The notes: generated by a model from the letters alone, not told the origin. DNA of 64,000 nt from Alkaliphilus peptidifermentans DSM 18978 (GCF_900101495.1 NZ_FMUS01000001.1:251149-315148), one strand, 5' to 3'. Positions 25,647 to 34,904 are shown, numbered from the stretch's first letter. Numbers and translations are program-made.

Positions 25647-26428
25647 TTTTAACAGTAGACGGTATTTGTATGAAATTTAAAGAGAAGGTTATTTTAGATA
25701 ATGTAAATCTATCTGTTGAAAAGGGTGAAGTTGTTTCTATTGTTGGCCCTAATGGCTGCGGTAAATCTACTCTTTTAAAGATATTATCTCGGAATCTGTC
25801 CCCTCAAAAGGGTAATGTATGCCTTCATGGCAAATCTATTAAGCACATGAAACCAAAGGATTTAGCAAAAAAATTAGCCTTTCTCCCTCAGTCAAGAAGT
25901 GTTTCATCAGATTTTTCAGTTGAAACCCTTGTAAGCTATGGTCGATATCCTCACCTAGGCTTTAGTAACCGACTTAAGGCTATGGATTTGGAAATTGTAG
26001 ACTGGGCTATGGATAAAACGAGAGTTTTAGAATTGAGAAATCGAACTGTCAATACTCTTTCTGGTGGAGAAGCTCAAAGAACGTGGATTGCTATGGCTCT
26101 AGCACAGAGACCTGATATATTACTGCTGGATGAGCCAACAACATTTTTAGACATCTCTTTTCAGCTGGAGGTTATGGAGTTAATTAAAGAGCTAAATCAA
26201 ACTTTAGGCTTAACAATTATTATGGTCCTACATGACATAAATCAGGCAGTACGTTATTCACATAAAATCTATGCCTTAAAAAATAGCACAATTAGTCATC
26301 ATGGACATGCTCATCAAATTCTTAGCCATCAATTCCTCAGTGGTGTTTTTAACATTGATGCTGATATATTTACTGATGATAAAAACAATTGTCCATATAT
26401 CATTCCTCAAAGAGTAAAGAAGTTATAA
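25643..26428 (+). CDS. btuD: Corrinoid ABC importer ATPase (FepC/BtuD type)
   Basis: ABC ATPase of 261 residues: Walker A GPNGCGKSTLLKIL, Q-loop LAFLPQSR, signature NTLSGGEAQRTWIAMAL, Walker B LLLDEPTTFLDI and switch histidine in MVLHDINQA. It is the last gene of the uptake operon and ends 3 bases from the convergent TVP38 gene; I see no clear terminator in the gap. Confidence 0.93.
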   Translation: MILTVDGICMKFKEKVILDNVNLSVEKGEVVSIVGPNGCGKSTLLKILSRNLSPQKGNVCLHGKSIKHMKPKDLAKKLAFLPQSRSVSSDFSVETLVSYGRYPHLGFSNRLKAMDLEIVDWAMDKTRVLELRNRTVNTLSGGEAQRTWIAMALAQRPDILLLDEPTTFLDISFQLEVMELIKELNQTLGLTIIMVLHDINQAVRYSHKIYALKNSTISHHGHAHQILSHQFLSGVFNIDADIFTDDKNNCPYIIPQRVKKL

Positions 26429-26430
26429 TA

Positions 26431-27081
26431 TTAAGCGCAGGTTGAATGCTTTTTCTTTATTATCACAGGAACACATGCTAGCGCTATTAAAATTAGAAAA
26501 ACTAGTATTGTCTGAATTGATAAAAAGTCGTCTACCCCATCGCCCAGTAATGTATATAGAAATATTTTAGGTGTGCTTCCAAGAAAGGACCCTGCTATAA
26601 AATTTTTATAGCTTATACCTGCAATGCCAGCAGCATAGCTTACGGGGTCAAATGGGAAGCCAGGAGTTACTCTCATGCTGAAAAGTGTCTTAATAGCATC
26701 CTCCTCTTTAACCTGCTTCAATTTCTTTAAATATCTATCGCCTGTAATGCTTACCACAGCGTTTTTAAACCGGTTGGATAAAAGATAGCATAAAGATGCC
26801 CCAATTAAAAGGCCAATAATATTATAGATACTTCCTTTTATAACACCAAATAAAATTCCTCCCATAACAAAGAAGAAAGGACTAGGTATAAATATAAAAG
26901 GACGTATAGAAGCTATAATAATATAGGCTAACCCACCTAGCATGCCAAGGGTTCCAACTAGTTCCTGAATTTTTTCTATACTTACATGCTCTTGCAGTAC
27001 CTCGTAGTAGCTTATGGCAATGTATATAAATAAAATAACTAGACTAATTATAATAAGGCTTTTAATAGTATTTTTTTTCAT
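26431..27081 (-). CDS. TVP38/TMEM64 (DedA/VTT-domain) membrane protein
   Basis: Integral membrane protein of 216 residues with the VTT domain. SIRPFIFIPSPFFFVMGGILFG and later FSMRVTPGFPFDPVSYAAGI, with the conserved R-x-x-P and F/Y-x-x-G, fit this family. These proteins are thought to move lipids or act in envelope stress. It lies 28 bases after the histidine kinase in the same direction and is probably co-transcribed with the two-component genes. Confidence 0.85.
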   Translation of the reverse strand: MKKNTIKSLIIISLVILFIYIAISYYEVLQEHVSIEKIQELVGTLGMLGGLAYIIIASIRPFIFIPSPFFFVMGGILFGVIKGSIYNIIGLLIGASLCYLLSNRFKNAVVSITGDRYLKKLKQVKEEDAIKTLFSMRVTPGFPFDPVSYAAGIAGISYKNFIAGSFLGSTPKIFLYTLLGDGVDDFLSIQTILVFLILIALACVPVIIKKKHSTCA

Positions 27082-27109
27082 AATATTTCCCTTCTTTGCC
27101 GATTAAAAT

Positions 27110-28534
27110 CTACAAATTAATTGGTGCCTTATTTAAATAAAAATAGAATACTACACCATCATCTATGTTTTCTACACCATAATTACTATCATGTAATTCC
27201 AATACACTTTTTACAATAGCTAAGCCTAAGCCTGTTCCTTTTCCTTCATCATTTCCTGTATAAAAGCTTTCCCAAATATTATCTATGTCATCTTTATGAA
27301 TGGGCTCTCCTTCATTATATACTTCTATTCTTACAACTTCATTAACATTTTCTAAATTTATTATTATATTTCCTGACACTGGACAATGGGCTACTGCATT
27401 TTGTAATAGATTAGTTATTACTTGCTCAATACGATATTCATCCCCTAACACATTATACGCAGCATCCTCATCCTTCATGTGGAATTGTATTCCTTCGTTT
27501 TTATATAGCATTCTAAATTTATGTAAAATGCCATCAATTAAGGAGGATATCTCGAAGGACTCCATTTTCACCTTAAAGCTGCCTGATTCCAATTGACTTA
27601 AATCTAGTAGATCCTTTACCATATGACTTAATTTATCTATTTCTTCATCAATGATTTGATAATACTCAATTTCTTCATTCTTATCCTTAGCCATATTATC
27701 CTGCAGGGCTTCAGTATAGCCTCTTAATAGCGATATTGGTGTTTGAAGCTCATGGGATACCCTTGCAACAAATTGCTTTCTCATTTTATCCATGTTTTTT
27801 TCCTTCATAAGCTCTAATTTTAGCTCATCAAAGGATTTTTTTAGTTGATCAGTAAGAAAGTTTATCGTTTCTCCCAGTTGACCAATCTCATCCCCTCTAT
27901 TATCCTCCCACCGCACATCAAAATTCAGTTTTGCCATTTCTCCAGCAACTCTATTTAATTTAACTAAAGGCCCTGTAATGGTTCTGGAGAATATGCCGGA
28001 CAGTAGCATGGATACGATTAATGCTACAAAAAAAAGGTAAACATAAAATTGTTGAGATATTGAAACTGATTCTTCTATAACCTGTAATGGTGTTTGAAGC
28101 AATAGATAATAGTCATTTATCGGCATCAAAAGGGCTAGGGTGTCTATAAAACCAGTATGTCCAGGAATCCGGTAAATCACTGTTTCTCCCCTTTGAGCTT
28201 GCCGCCAAACATCACTGGGTATTCTAAAGGCCCGAGCTGCTCCCATCATAAAACCATTCTGGTATACTGATCTACCCTTGGTGTCAATAACGGTAATTCT
28301 TCCATTCAATATGTTTCCTATTTCTTCAATTTGTGCCTGTGTTTCTTGAGATAATCCTTCAGTTTTTATCTGCTCCTCAAGTTGAATACCATAGCGCTTC
28401 ATCTGATTAAGCTTCTGATTCTGATAGTAATCGTTGAAAAAATAAGCCTGTAATATCCACAATAGCCCGATTATAATTGCTGCTAGAAGAAGAAACATTG
28501 CAAACAGCTTTAAGTAAATAGAGTTTTTTTTCAT
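27110..28534 (-). CDS. Sensor histidine kinase (OmpR-partner type)
   Basis: Membrane kinase of 474 residues: TM1 at about 9-30, an extracytoplasmic loop of about 130 residues, TM2 near 163-185, HAMP (PLVKLNRVAGEMAKLNF), HisKA with RKQFVARVSHELQTPISLLRG and a C-terminal HATPase with GTGLGLAIVKSV. The start overlaps the response regulator stop by 4 bases. The signal is unknown; the exported Met-rich protein upstream and the TVP38 protein downstream suggest envelope conditions. Confidence 0.92.
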   Translation of the reverse strand: MKKNSIYLKLFAMFLLLAAIIIGLLWILQAYFFNDYYQNQKLNQMKRYGIQLEEQIKTEGLSQETQAQIEEIGNILNGRITVIDTKGRSVYQNGFMMGAARAFRIPSDVWRQAQRGETVIYRIPGHTGFIDTLALLMPINDYYLLLQTPLQVIEESVSISQQFYVYLFFVALIVSMLLSGIFSRTITGPLVKLNRVAGEMAKLNFDVRWEDNRGDEIGQLGETINFLTDQLKKSFDELKLELMKEKNMDKMRKQFVARVSHELQTPISLLRGYTEALQDNMAKDKNEEIEYYQIIDEEIDKLSHMVKDLLDLSQLESGSFKVKMESFEISSLIDGILHKFRMLYKNEGIQFHMKDEDAAYNVLGDEYRIEQVITNLLQNAVAHCPVSGNIIINLENVNEVVRIEVYNEGEPIHKDDIDNIWESFYTGNDEGKGTGLGLAIVKSVLELHDSNYGVENIDDGVVFYFYLNKAPINL

Positions 28535-29208
28535 TCCTTCACCTCAAATCTATAGCCTATTCCCCTAACTGTTTTTATGCTATCTCCAAGTAGCTGTAGC
28601 TTTTTACGGAGTCGTTTAATATGAGTATCAACCGTCCTCAAATCTCCATAATAATCATAGCCCCATACTCCATTCAAAATAGTTTCCCTTGTTAATGCTA
28701 AATTCTTGTTATGGACTAAGTAAATTAGCAGGTCATACTCCTTTGGGCTTAGGGATAGTTGCGCATTATCTATTAAGGCTAAATGTGACTTTTTATCGAT
28801 CTTGAGATTTTTAATCTCTATCACTTCATCGGAAATTTGTTGCTGGCTACGCCTTAATAATGCCCGAACCCGTGCTATAAGCTCTTTTACACTAAAGGGC
28901 TTAGTAATATAATCGTCTGCCCCCAATTCAAAGCCAAATAGCTTATCACTTTCTTCGCTTCGGGCAGTTAAGATAAGGATTGGTACAGAGCTAACCTCTC
29001 GTATTCTTTTGCATATTGTCCATCCGTCATATTTCGGCAGCATTATATCTAAAATTATTAAATCAAAGGAATGCTCTTGATATAGACTCAAAGCAACCTC
29101 TCCATCAGCCGCTTCAAATACATTTACCATTTCCTTCTTAAGATATGTTGCCAAAAGCCTTCGAAGCTTTTCTTCATCTTCTACAACCAGAATATTGGCT
29201 CCTATCAT
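28531..29208 (-). CDS. OmpR/PhoB-family response regulator
   Basis: Response regulator of 225 residues. Receiver: acidic pocket ILVVEDEEKL, phosphoacceptor in LIILDIMLPKYDGW, and ADDYITKPF. The C-terminal winged helix contains LSPKEYDLLIYLV and LRTVDTHIKRLRKKL with GIGYRFE at the end. The likely target is the direct repeat at 29844-29862, upstream of the exported protein gene. Confidence 0.94.
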   Translation of the reverse strand: MIGANILVVEDEEKLRRLLATYLKKEMVNVFEAADGEVALSLYQEHSFDLIILDIMLPKYDGWTICKRIREVSSVPILILTARSEESDKLFGFELGADDYITKPFSVKELIARVRALLRRSQQQISDEVIEIKNLKIDKKSHLALIDNAQLSLSPKEYDLLIYLVHNKNLALTRETILNGVWGYDYYGDLRTVDTHIKRLRKKLQLLGDSIKTVRGIGYRFEVKE

Positions 29209-29271
29209 TTTACCACCTCTTTTCCATAGCTTGTTTCTCTTTTAATGAAAAGTTCAACCTTCCGATTCCTG

Positions 29272-29314
29272 GGTATAATAAAAACACCAGTCTATATGGT
29301 GTTTTTATTATACC
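29272..29314. terminator. Intrinsic terminator, 18-base perfect arms
   Basis: GGTATAATAAAAACACCA (29272-29289) pairs fully with 29297-29314 around a 7-base loop. The lower stem is A/T, giving T-runs on both strands. It ends the exported-protein transcript before the response regulator gene. Confidence 0.8.
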
Positions 29315-29317
29315 TAA

Positions 29318-29794
29318 TTATTGTTGATCATACCAGTTTTTTAGACCTCTCTCGACTGATTTAAAGTTAGCTCTACGTCCCATCGAACCTTTCATCATCA
29401 TGCCCTTACCGTCGAAATCTGTGCAGTCTTCCATTCTTTCTTGTATCTGTTGCTTTAATAGCTCAGCTTCTTCTGAGGTTAGTTTTTCATCTTCTACAAA
29501 TTGGTCAATTTTCTCTAGCTTTCTTTGAAGCATTTGCTCCTTCATCTCATCAATGTCAATGTCCTCGTCCAGCATAAACTCTTTCATCGTTTTTCCTTCC
29601 CGCAGTTGTAGAAGATCTTCCTTAGTTAGCCCTGAGTCTTCCAATAATTGATGATTTCCTCTTTGGTTGTCCATACCTCTAAAAAATCTACCTCTAGCTG
29701 TTTCTTGCCCTTCATCTGATGCTGCGAACCCTACTGAGGCCATAGTAACAACTAGCCCAAATGCTATTAACCCAATTTTAACATTTTTCTTCAT
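29318..29794 (-). CDS. Small exported helical Met-rich protein, unknown
   Basis: Predicted secreted protein of 158 residues. Residues 1-25 are a signal peptide (GLIAFGLVVTMASVGFAA). The mature part is charged and helical: TKEDLLQLREGKTMKEFM, then IDEMKEQMLQRKLEKIDQFV, and LTSEEAELLKQQIQERMED. A Met/Gly patch (GKGMMMKGSMGRR) follows. The LTxEEAExLKxxI repeat recalls DUF2680-type and Spy/CpxP-like proteins, but no family is certain. Its operator-like repeat and position next to a two-component system suggest an envelope stress factor. Confidence 0.7.
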   Translation of the reverse strand: MKKNVKIGLIAFGLVVTMASVGFAASDEGQETARGRFFRGMDNQRGNHQLLEDSGLTKEDLLQLREGKTMKEFMLDEDIDIDEMKEQMLQRKLEKIDQFVEDEKLTSEEAELLKQQIQERMEDCTDFDGKGMMMKGSMGRRANFKSVERGLKNWYDQQ

Positions 29795-29843
29795 AAAATC
29801 CCTCCAATATTAATGTGACTTCTACTATACTATATCCTGTATA

Positions 29844-29862
29844 TGTGACAGCTTTGTGACAG
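29844..29862 (-). promoter_or_regulatory. Direct-repeat operator candidate
   Basis: TGTGACAG occurs twice (29844-29851 and 29855-29862) with 11-base periodicity. On the minus strand this is CTGTCACAAAGCTGTCACA. One-turn direct repeats are typical of OmpR/PhoB-family regulators and the site lies 50-68 bases before the exported-protein start, with a TATAGTATA-like -10 in between. Confidence 0.6.
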
Positions 29863-29890
29863 TTTTCGAAATCTTTATTGGAGTGAATAA

Positions 29891-30910
29891 TTAGTAGCCA
29901 ATATAACGGGAATAAACCCCCATTGCTTCTTCTGTTGTTACTGCATTTTTTATAATAGCTCTCCCGTCGTCAAAGATTTTTATTTCATATCCATCTACAG
30001 TAATATTTAAGAGAAACGGTGTTAATTTAACTTTGATACCTACACTATTCAACCTTTGATATAGGGCGTCTAGAGAAATGCTTCCTTTACCACCATGGGG
30101 GTCTACTTGAATGCTGTTGTTTCCACACATATGAAGAGCTTCTAGCATTTTATTATCTAAGAATTCATATTCTCCACATTTGCAGCATTTGCAGTCTTGT
30201 CTTACTTTAAGTTCTATTCTTTCAAAGATATTTTCCCAAAGATCCAAGAATACCATTTTATTATCCATTTCCTTTTCTTGATCGGCTAAGTACTTTATGG
30301 CCTCATTTGCTTGTAGCATTCCCACTACTCCAGTAGTAGTATTAATAACACCAGCTGTATCACAGGTTGCAAATGTACCAGCTGGTGGTGGGGTATCCAT
30401 CATACATCTAAGACATCCCGTTTTGCCGGGTATAAAACTCTTGATAACCCCGGTACTGCCAATTGCACCTCCATAAATCCAAGGTATTTTTTTGCTGAAG
30501 GAAATATCATTAATCAAAAATCTTGTTTTAAAGTTATCTGTGCAATCAATAATTATATCTATATCTTTTATCATTTTTTCTATTGTTAGGCTATTTACAT
30601 CCTTTATGAGCCCCTCAATAATTATGGAGCTATTTACTTTACTTAACTTCGCCTTCGCTGCTTCAACTTTAGGTATGCTTACTTCTGCATCTATTTCATC
30701 AAATAGAATCTGTCTATGGAGATTGCTAAGCTCTACATAGTCTCTATCTACTATTCTTATAAAACCAACACCTGTTCTGACAAGGCTATTGGCTACAACT
30801 GTCCCTAATGCCCCGCATCCAATTATTAGAGCCCGCCCATTCTGTAGCTTCAGTTGTCCTTCTTTACCAATACCATTGAAGTTTATCTGCTTAATATATC
30901 TTTCATCCAT
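29891..30910 (-). CDS. ThiF/MoeB/HesA-family adenylyltransferase
   Basis: E1-like enzyme of 339 residues that would activate the C-terminus of a ubiquitin-like sulfur carrier with ATP. Nucleotide site ALIIGCGALGTVVANSLVRTG, the DRDYVELSNLHRQ motif and DIIIDCTDNFKTRFL are typical. Zinc ligands are CLRCMMD and CKCCKCG. The C-terminal 70 residues (SLDALYQRLNSVG to VDGYEIKIFDDGRAIIKN) are an accessory domain found in clostridial and archaeal members. No ThiS/MoaD-like carrier lies nearby, so the pathway (thiamine, molybdopterin or other) cannot be assigned. Confidence 0.87.
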   Translation of the reverse strand: MDERYIKQINFNGIGKEGQLKLQNGRALIIGCGALGTVVANSLVRTGVGFIRIVDRDYVELSNLHRQILFDEIDAEVSIPKVEAAKAKLSKVNSSIIIEGLIKDVNSLTIEKMIKDIDIIIDCTDNFKTRFLINDISFSKKIPWIYGGAIGSTGVIKSFIPGKTGCLRCMMDTPPPAGTFATCDTAGVINTTTGVVGMLQANEAIKYLADQEKEMDNKMVFLDLWENIFERIELKVRQDCKCCKCGEYEFLDNKMLEALHMCGNNSIQVDPHGGKGSISLDALYQRLNSVGIKVKLTPFLLNITVDGYEIKIFDDGRAIIKNAVTTEEAMGVYSRYIGY

Positions 30911-31144
30911 TCAATTCACCCCAGTATTTTATTAATCGTTACTTATAATTTATCATAAAGTTAGCAAACGGTGGTTTTTTTAATAGTTCCTACTTCGATT
31001 TTTTTATCTGTTATCCTTTATCTTTCAGCAAAATTTACTATTATATTTCCTTTTATTATAAATTGTGAATATGAATGTGCAATTTTCGTATAAAGATGGT
31101 AAAATATAATTTAAGGATATCATCTAATGATGGGAGTAGCTTTT

Positions 31145-32155
31145 ATGAAAAAACTATTAAGTATATTATTATTATTAGTTTTGTTAGGCGGGTTAATTCT
31201 AATGCTTCCTGGCTATCTTTCAGTAGCCTCCTTTGATGAACCTGTTGAAATAGTTGTGCCAAATGGTGCTTCTTTACATCAGGTTGCCGAGCTATTGCAT
31301 CAAGAGGGAGTTATAAAAAGCAAAGCATGGTTTAAACATCTAGCAAAAGCAGAAAATGTTGATCGAAGTATAAAACCCGGAAACTATATCTTTTCACCCA
31401 ATATTACTATTTCACAAATTTTCGAGTTATTAAAAAAAGGAACTCCGGGTAAGCCTGTTATTTTAACTGTTCCAGAAGGATATACACTATTCCAAATAGC
31501 ACAACGAGTTGAGTCTTTAAATTTAGGAACAGCAGAAGAATTTCTGGCAGCTACCGAAAAATATTATGAAGAGAATTATGATTTCCAAACAGATAATCTG
31601 TATTTTAATCTAGAGGGTTATCTTTATCCTGACACTTATCATTTTAACAACACCAGCACCCCAGAAGATATTGTTTGGCGAATGGCAAAAACAATGGAGG
31701 ATATTTTCACACAGGAGTTTAAAAGTCGTGCCGATGAATTGAATTTAACACTTCATGAGGTTCTTACAATTGCATCAATAATAGAAAGAGAAGCCTACCA
31801 TGACGAAGAAAGACCAACCGTAAGTGGTGTTATCTATAATCGGCTTAAAATAAATATGCTTCTACAAATTGATGCTACAGTTATATATGGTTTGGGGGAA
31901 GGAAAGGAACATATAAATAGAGTTCTTTATGCCCATTTAGAAACCCCCAACCCCTTTAATACCTATAAGAACACTGGTATTCCACCAGGACCCATAGCAG
32001 CACCAGGGAAGGCTTCAATTCATGCCGCCCTATATCCTGAAGAGCATGACTATTTATATTATGTACTAGGTGAAAATGGACATGTATTTGGCAAGACCTA
32101 TCAAGAGCATTTAAGGAATGTTGAAAGCTATCAAAAAATAATTAATAGGCAATAG
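31145..32155 (+). CDS. mltG: Endolytic peptidoglycan transglycosylase MltG
   Basis: YceG/MltG family, 336 residues from ATG 31145 (GGGAG 8 bases upstream; an ATG six codons earlier is less well placed). N-terminal TM anchor (LLSILLLLVLLGGLILML), a LysM-like segment, then the YceG domain. The catalytic glutamate lies in LTIASIIEREAYHDEERP and the C-terminal part has YNTYKNTGIPPGPIAAPG-type sequence. It cuts nascent glycan strands at the cytoplasmic membrane. Confidence 0.92.
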   Translation: MKKLLSILLLLVLLGGLILMLPGYLSVASFDEPVEIVVPNGASLHQVAELLHQEGVIKSKAWFKHLAKAENVDRSIKPGNYIFSPNITISQIFELLKKGTPGKPVILTVPEGYTLFQIAQRVESLNLGTAEEFLAATEKYYEENYDFQTDNLYFNLEGYLYPDTYHFNNTSTPEDIVWRMAKTMEDIFTQEFKSRADELNLTLHEVLTIASIIEREAYHDEERPTVSGVIYNRLKINMLLQIDATVIYGLGEGKEHINRVLYAHLETPNPFNTYKNTGIPPGPIAAPGKASIHAALYPEEHDYLYYVLGENGHVFGKTYQEHLRNVESYQKIINRQ

Positions 32156-32193
32156 AAAATAAAAGGAGACCCGTGGGTCTCCCTTTTATTTTC
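32155..32193. terminator. Bidirectional intrinsic terminator
   Basis: GAAAATAAAAGGAGACCC and GGGTCTCCCTTTTATTTTC form a long stem with one bulge, T-rich on both strands, between convergent mltG and hflC. Confidence 0.85.
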
Positions 32194-33141
32194 CTATTGT
32201 CCCAATAGATATTTTAAATATGGTGAGCTCATTGGGAATATAATTACTGTTTCTTCATCTATTATAGTTTTGTATGATTCTAATGATATAAACATATTGA
32301 AGAATTCGGGGTCTTTTCCATATGCTTCATTGTATATACGGGCCGCCTCTTTTTCTCCCTCTGCTACTATTATTTTAGCCTCAGCTTCAGCCCTTGCAAG
32401 CATTTCCTCAACTTCTCTATCGGTTTCTGCTTCAATTTTCAGAGCTTCTGCATCTCCCTGCGATAAATACTCCTGAGCTGTACTAACTCTTTCTGAAATC
32501 ATTCTTTGAAATACAGAGTGTTCATTTTCAATTGGCAAGTCGGTTCTTTTCATTTTAATATCCACTAATTCAATTCCACTATTATTGCTCAATAGTATTT
32601 CATTTACTTGAGTTTTAACTATAGTGTCGATATCTCCTCTTCTACTCTTTTTATGATTAACAATTTGTTCATAATCCATTTTTCCTAGCTCTGTTCTAAT
32701 ATTAGAATAAATGATATCTCCAAGACGGCCTTCTGCGCCACCTAATGTTCTAAGGGATTCTATTAGCGCCTGTGGATCAGTTATTCTCCACAACCCATAA
32801 TAATCAACCTTTATTCTCTTTTTATCTAATGTATTAATTTCTGCAGGTGGTACATCGTAGATAAGTGTATATTTGGGCAGCGTTGATATTGTTTGTACTA
32901 TAGGCAGCTTATAATTAAGCCCTGGCTTATCTATAATTCTTACGATTTCTCCGAATTGTCTAACTATCTTGTATTCATTTGCTGGCACAATATATAGATT
33001 GTTTAATACAAACATTAGTGCAATACCTAGTAAGAATACTGCAATAATATATTTTTTGTTCAGCTTAATTTGTGGACGTGGGTTCTCGCTACTGCTCATT
33101 GACTCATCTGCTAAATTTATAACTTTTTTGAATCGAAACAT
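32194..33141 (-). CDS. hflC: HflC, SPFH-domain membrane protease modulator
   Basis: SPFH/prohibitin-type protein of 315 residues with one N-terminal TM at about 32-50 (YIIAVFLLGIALMFVLNNL), then EYKIVRQFGEIVRIIDKPGL, typical of HflC. The C-terminal half is a charged helical stalk (TAQEYLSQGDAEALKIEAET). With HflK it would form the cage around FtsH. It overlaps the hflK stop by 1 base. Confidence 0.9.
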   Translation of the reverse strand: MFRFKKVINLADESMSSSENPRPQIKLNKKYIIAVFLLGIALMFVLNNLYIVPANEYKIVRQFGEIVRIIDKPGLNYKLPIVQTISTLPKYTLIYDVPPAEINTLDKKRIKVDYYGLWRITDPQALIESLRTLGGAEGRLGDIIYSNIRTELGKMDYEQIVNHKKSRRGDIDTIVKTQVNEILLSNNSGIELVDIKMKRTDLPIENEHSVFQRMISERVSTAQEYLSQGDAEALKIEAETDREVEEMLARAEAEAKIIVAEGEKEAARIYNEAYGKDPEFFNMFISLESYKTIIDEETVIIFPMSSPYLKYLLGQ

Positions 33142-34070
33142 TAGTTTCCACCTCCTCTAGTAATGCCATCCAGCGGTAAATATTTAATTGTTGAGTTTGA
33201 CCCTTCTTCCATGATATACACCTTTGCATCTGGTAATACCTGTTGTAGGGTTTCTATTATTAATCTCTGACTAGTAACATTTTTATTATTTACATATTCT
33301 GAATAAATTGCATCGAATCTAGCTACATCTCCTCTAGCCTGCTCTATTTTTGCGACTTTTTGGCCTTCAGCCCTACTGATTAAGGCCTCTTTTGTACCTT
33401 CTGCTGTATTAATTTTCTCATTTCTATATCTATTTGCTTGATTAATTTTGGTAATTCTTTCTTCTCTTGCAGAAGTAACGGTTTTAAAAGCATCACTTAC
33501 CTCTTGTGTTGGTAGGTCAACATCCTGAAGGTTAATGTTTACAATAGCTATACCTATATCATAATCTTCAACTAGTTGTGTTAAATTGTCTCTAACATCG
33601 TTCATTATACGGGTTCTTCCATCTGTTAATGCTTCATCTACAGTGGAGCTACCCACTACTCCTCTTAATGAAGCTGATGTAGCATTATATAATATACTTA
33701 CAGGATCCTGTGTACTATAAAGAAATGCGATTGGATCAACTATTCTCCACTGAATTTCAATGTCTGCCAAAATAATATTTTCATCTCCGGTTATCATTTT
33801 AGCTTCGTTTTCCTGAAGTATAACACCATCTCTAGTTTCTTTATAACCAAATGTTAATGAAAATGTTTCCCTTGAAAGCTTCTTAACTGACTGAATAGGA
33901 TATGGCAGCTTAAATTTTAAACCTGGTGTCATAATATCTGCACTGGGATCACCAAAGGTTATTAATACTGCGTATTCTGTCTGATCAACAGTATAAAAGC
34001 TGCTGGTTGCAACAGAAAACCCTATGATAACAATAATTACAATTAAAACAGACGTTATCATTTTTTTCAT
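33141..34070 (-). CDS. hflK: HflK, SPFH-domain membrane protease modulator
   Basis: SPFH protein of 309 residues from ATG 34070, selected for the GGGGAGG site. TM at about 4-25 (ITSVLIVIIVIIGFSVATSS), then FGDPSADIMTPGLKFKLPYP and IMTGDENIILADIEIQW as in HflK. The C-terminal half is a coiled stalk. It is shorter than the E. coli form and lacks its long cytoplasmic Gly/Pro-rich N-terminus, as usual in Firmicutes. Confidence 0.88.
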   Translation of the reverse strand: MKKMITSVLIVIIVIIGFSVATSSFYTVDQTEYAVLITFGDPSADIMTPGLKFKLPYPIQSVKKLSRETFSLTFGYKETRDGVILQENEAKMITGDENIILADIEIQWRIVDPIAFLYSTQDPVSILYNATSASLRGVVGSSTVDEALTDGRTRIMNDVRDNLTQLVEDYDIGIAIVNINLQDVDLPTQEVSDAFKTVTSAREERITKINQANRYRNEKINTAEGTKEALISRAEGQKVAKIEQARGDVARFDAIYSEYVNNKNVTSQRLIIETLQQVLPDAKVYIMEEGSNSTIKYLPLDGITRGGGN

Positions 34071-34251
34071 GTAATTTCCTCCCCTTCTCTTAAAAATACT
34101 TAGCATATTTATGCTTAGAATAATAATTCCTTAGATTTGGTCTTGCACTTTTAAAAATTATTTTTAACCGTGCATTACAATTATACCTGTTTGTCACTTA
34201 AACCTCAATGATTGTGGTATTATTTAATAAATATATAATATTTAATAAATA

Positions 34252-34290
34252 GAAAAAGAGAACTGGTGGTATTAAGTACTGCAGTCCTCT
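34252..34290 (-). terminator. Intrinsic terminator after copZ
   Basis: AGAGGACTG and CAGTTCTCT (minus strand; one G-T pair) form the stem, followed by TTTTTCT. It lies 12 bases beyond the copZ stop. Confidence 0.6.
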
Positions 34291-34301
34291 TTCCATACAT
34301 T

Positions 34302-34517
34302 CTATAGCTTTTCAATGCCCAATGGCTCGTACCCAGCTTCTGCTATGGCTATGTTCAGTCTCTCATCCGATACATCAGCTTCTAATTCAACTAATGCACT
34401 TTTATCGGCTAAATCTACTTTTACATCCTTAACTCCTTCTATTTCTAATAGCGCTTCCTTAACATGACTTACACAGTGTCCACAGCTCATTCCATCGATA
34501 TTAATCTTCTTTTTCAT
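34302..34517 (-). CDS. copZ: Copper chaperone CopZ-like (HMA domain)
   Basis: Single heavy-metal-associated domain of 71 residues with the metal motif IDGMSCGHCVSHVKEAL. The ferredoxin-like fold is complete to EAGYEPLGIE. With csoR upstream it forms a copper response pair. A CopA-type ATPase, usual in such operons, is not present in the window. Confidence 0.88.
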   Translation of the reverse strand: MKKKINIDGMSCGHCVSHVKEALLEIEGVKDVKVDLADKSALVELEADVSDERLNIAIAEAGYEPLGIEKL

Positions 34518-34583
34518 ATTATATTACTCCTCCTTATATAATAAATTTACTAAATATACTATAGCCTTGCTGTTTATTATTTA

Positions 34584-34877
34584 TCATTTAATCAACTTCT
34601 TAATTGTTTTTAACACTTCATCTACAGATTCCTCTTTTCCATCCTTAAGCTGCTGGATAATACAATTTTTAATATGCCCTTCAAGTAGAATTAATTCAAT
34701 CGAGCTTAATGCAGATCTGGAAGCCTCTAGCTGATTTATTACATCGTCACAATAAGTGCCCTTTTCAATCATATTCTTAATTCCTCTTATTTGTCCTTCT
34801 ACTCTATTTAACCGATCTATTATAGACTTCTGGATTTTTGATGACTGTTCAGTTGGTTTTTTTGTGCTTTTAATCAC
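34584..34877 (-). CDS. csoR: CsoR-family copper-sensing repressor
   Basis: All-helical repressor of 97 residues. Start chosen at GTG 34877, 8 bases after AGGAGG; the upstream GTG and ATG codons lie within or too near the site. RLNRVEGQIRGIKNMIEKGTYCDDVINQL is split by Cys, and EGHIKNCI provides His and Cys, giving the C-H-C Cu(I) site of CsoR. It precedes copZ by 66 bases and probably controls both from the site at 34905-34923. Confidence 0.88.
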   Translation of the reverse strand: MIKSTKKPTEQSSKIQKSIIDRLNRVEGQIRGIKNMIEKGTYCDDVINQLEASRSALSSIELILLEGHIKNCIIQQLKDGKEESVDEVLKTIKKLIK

Positions 34878-34904
34878 TAGCATCACCTCCTATAAATAAA
34901 ATAC

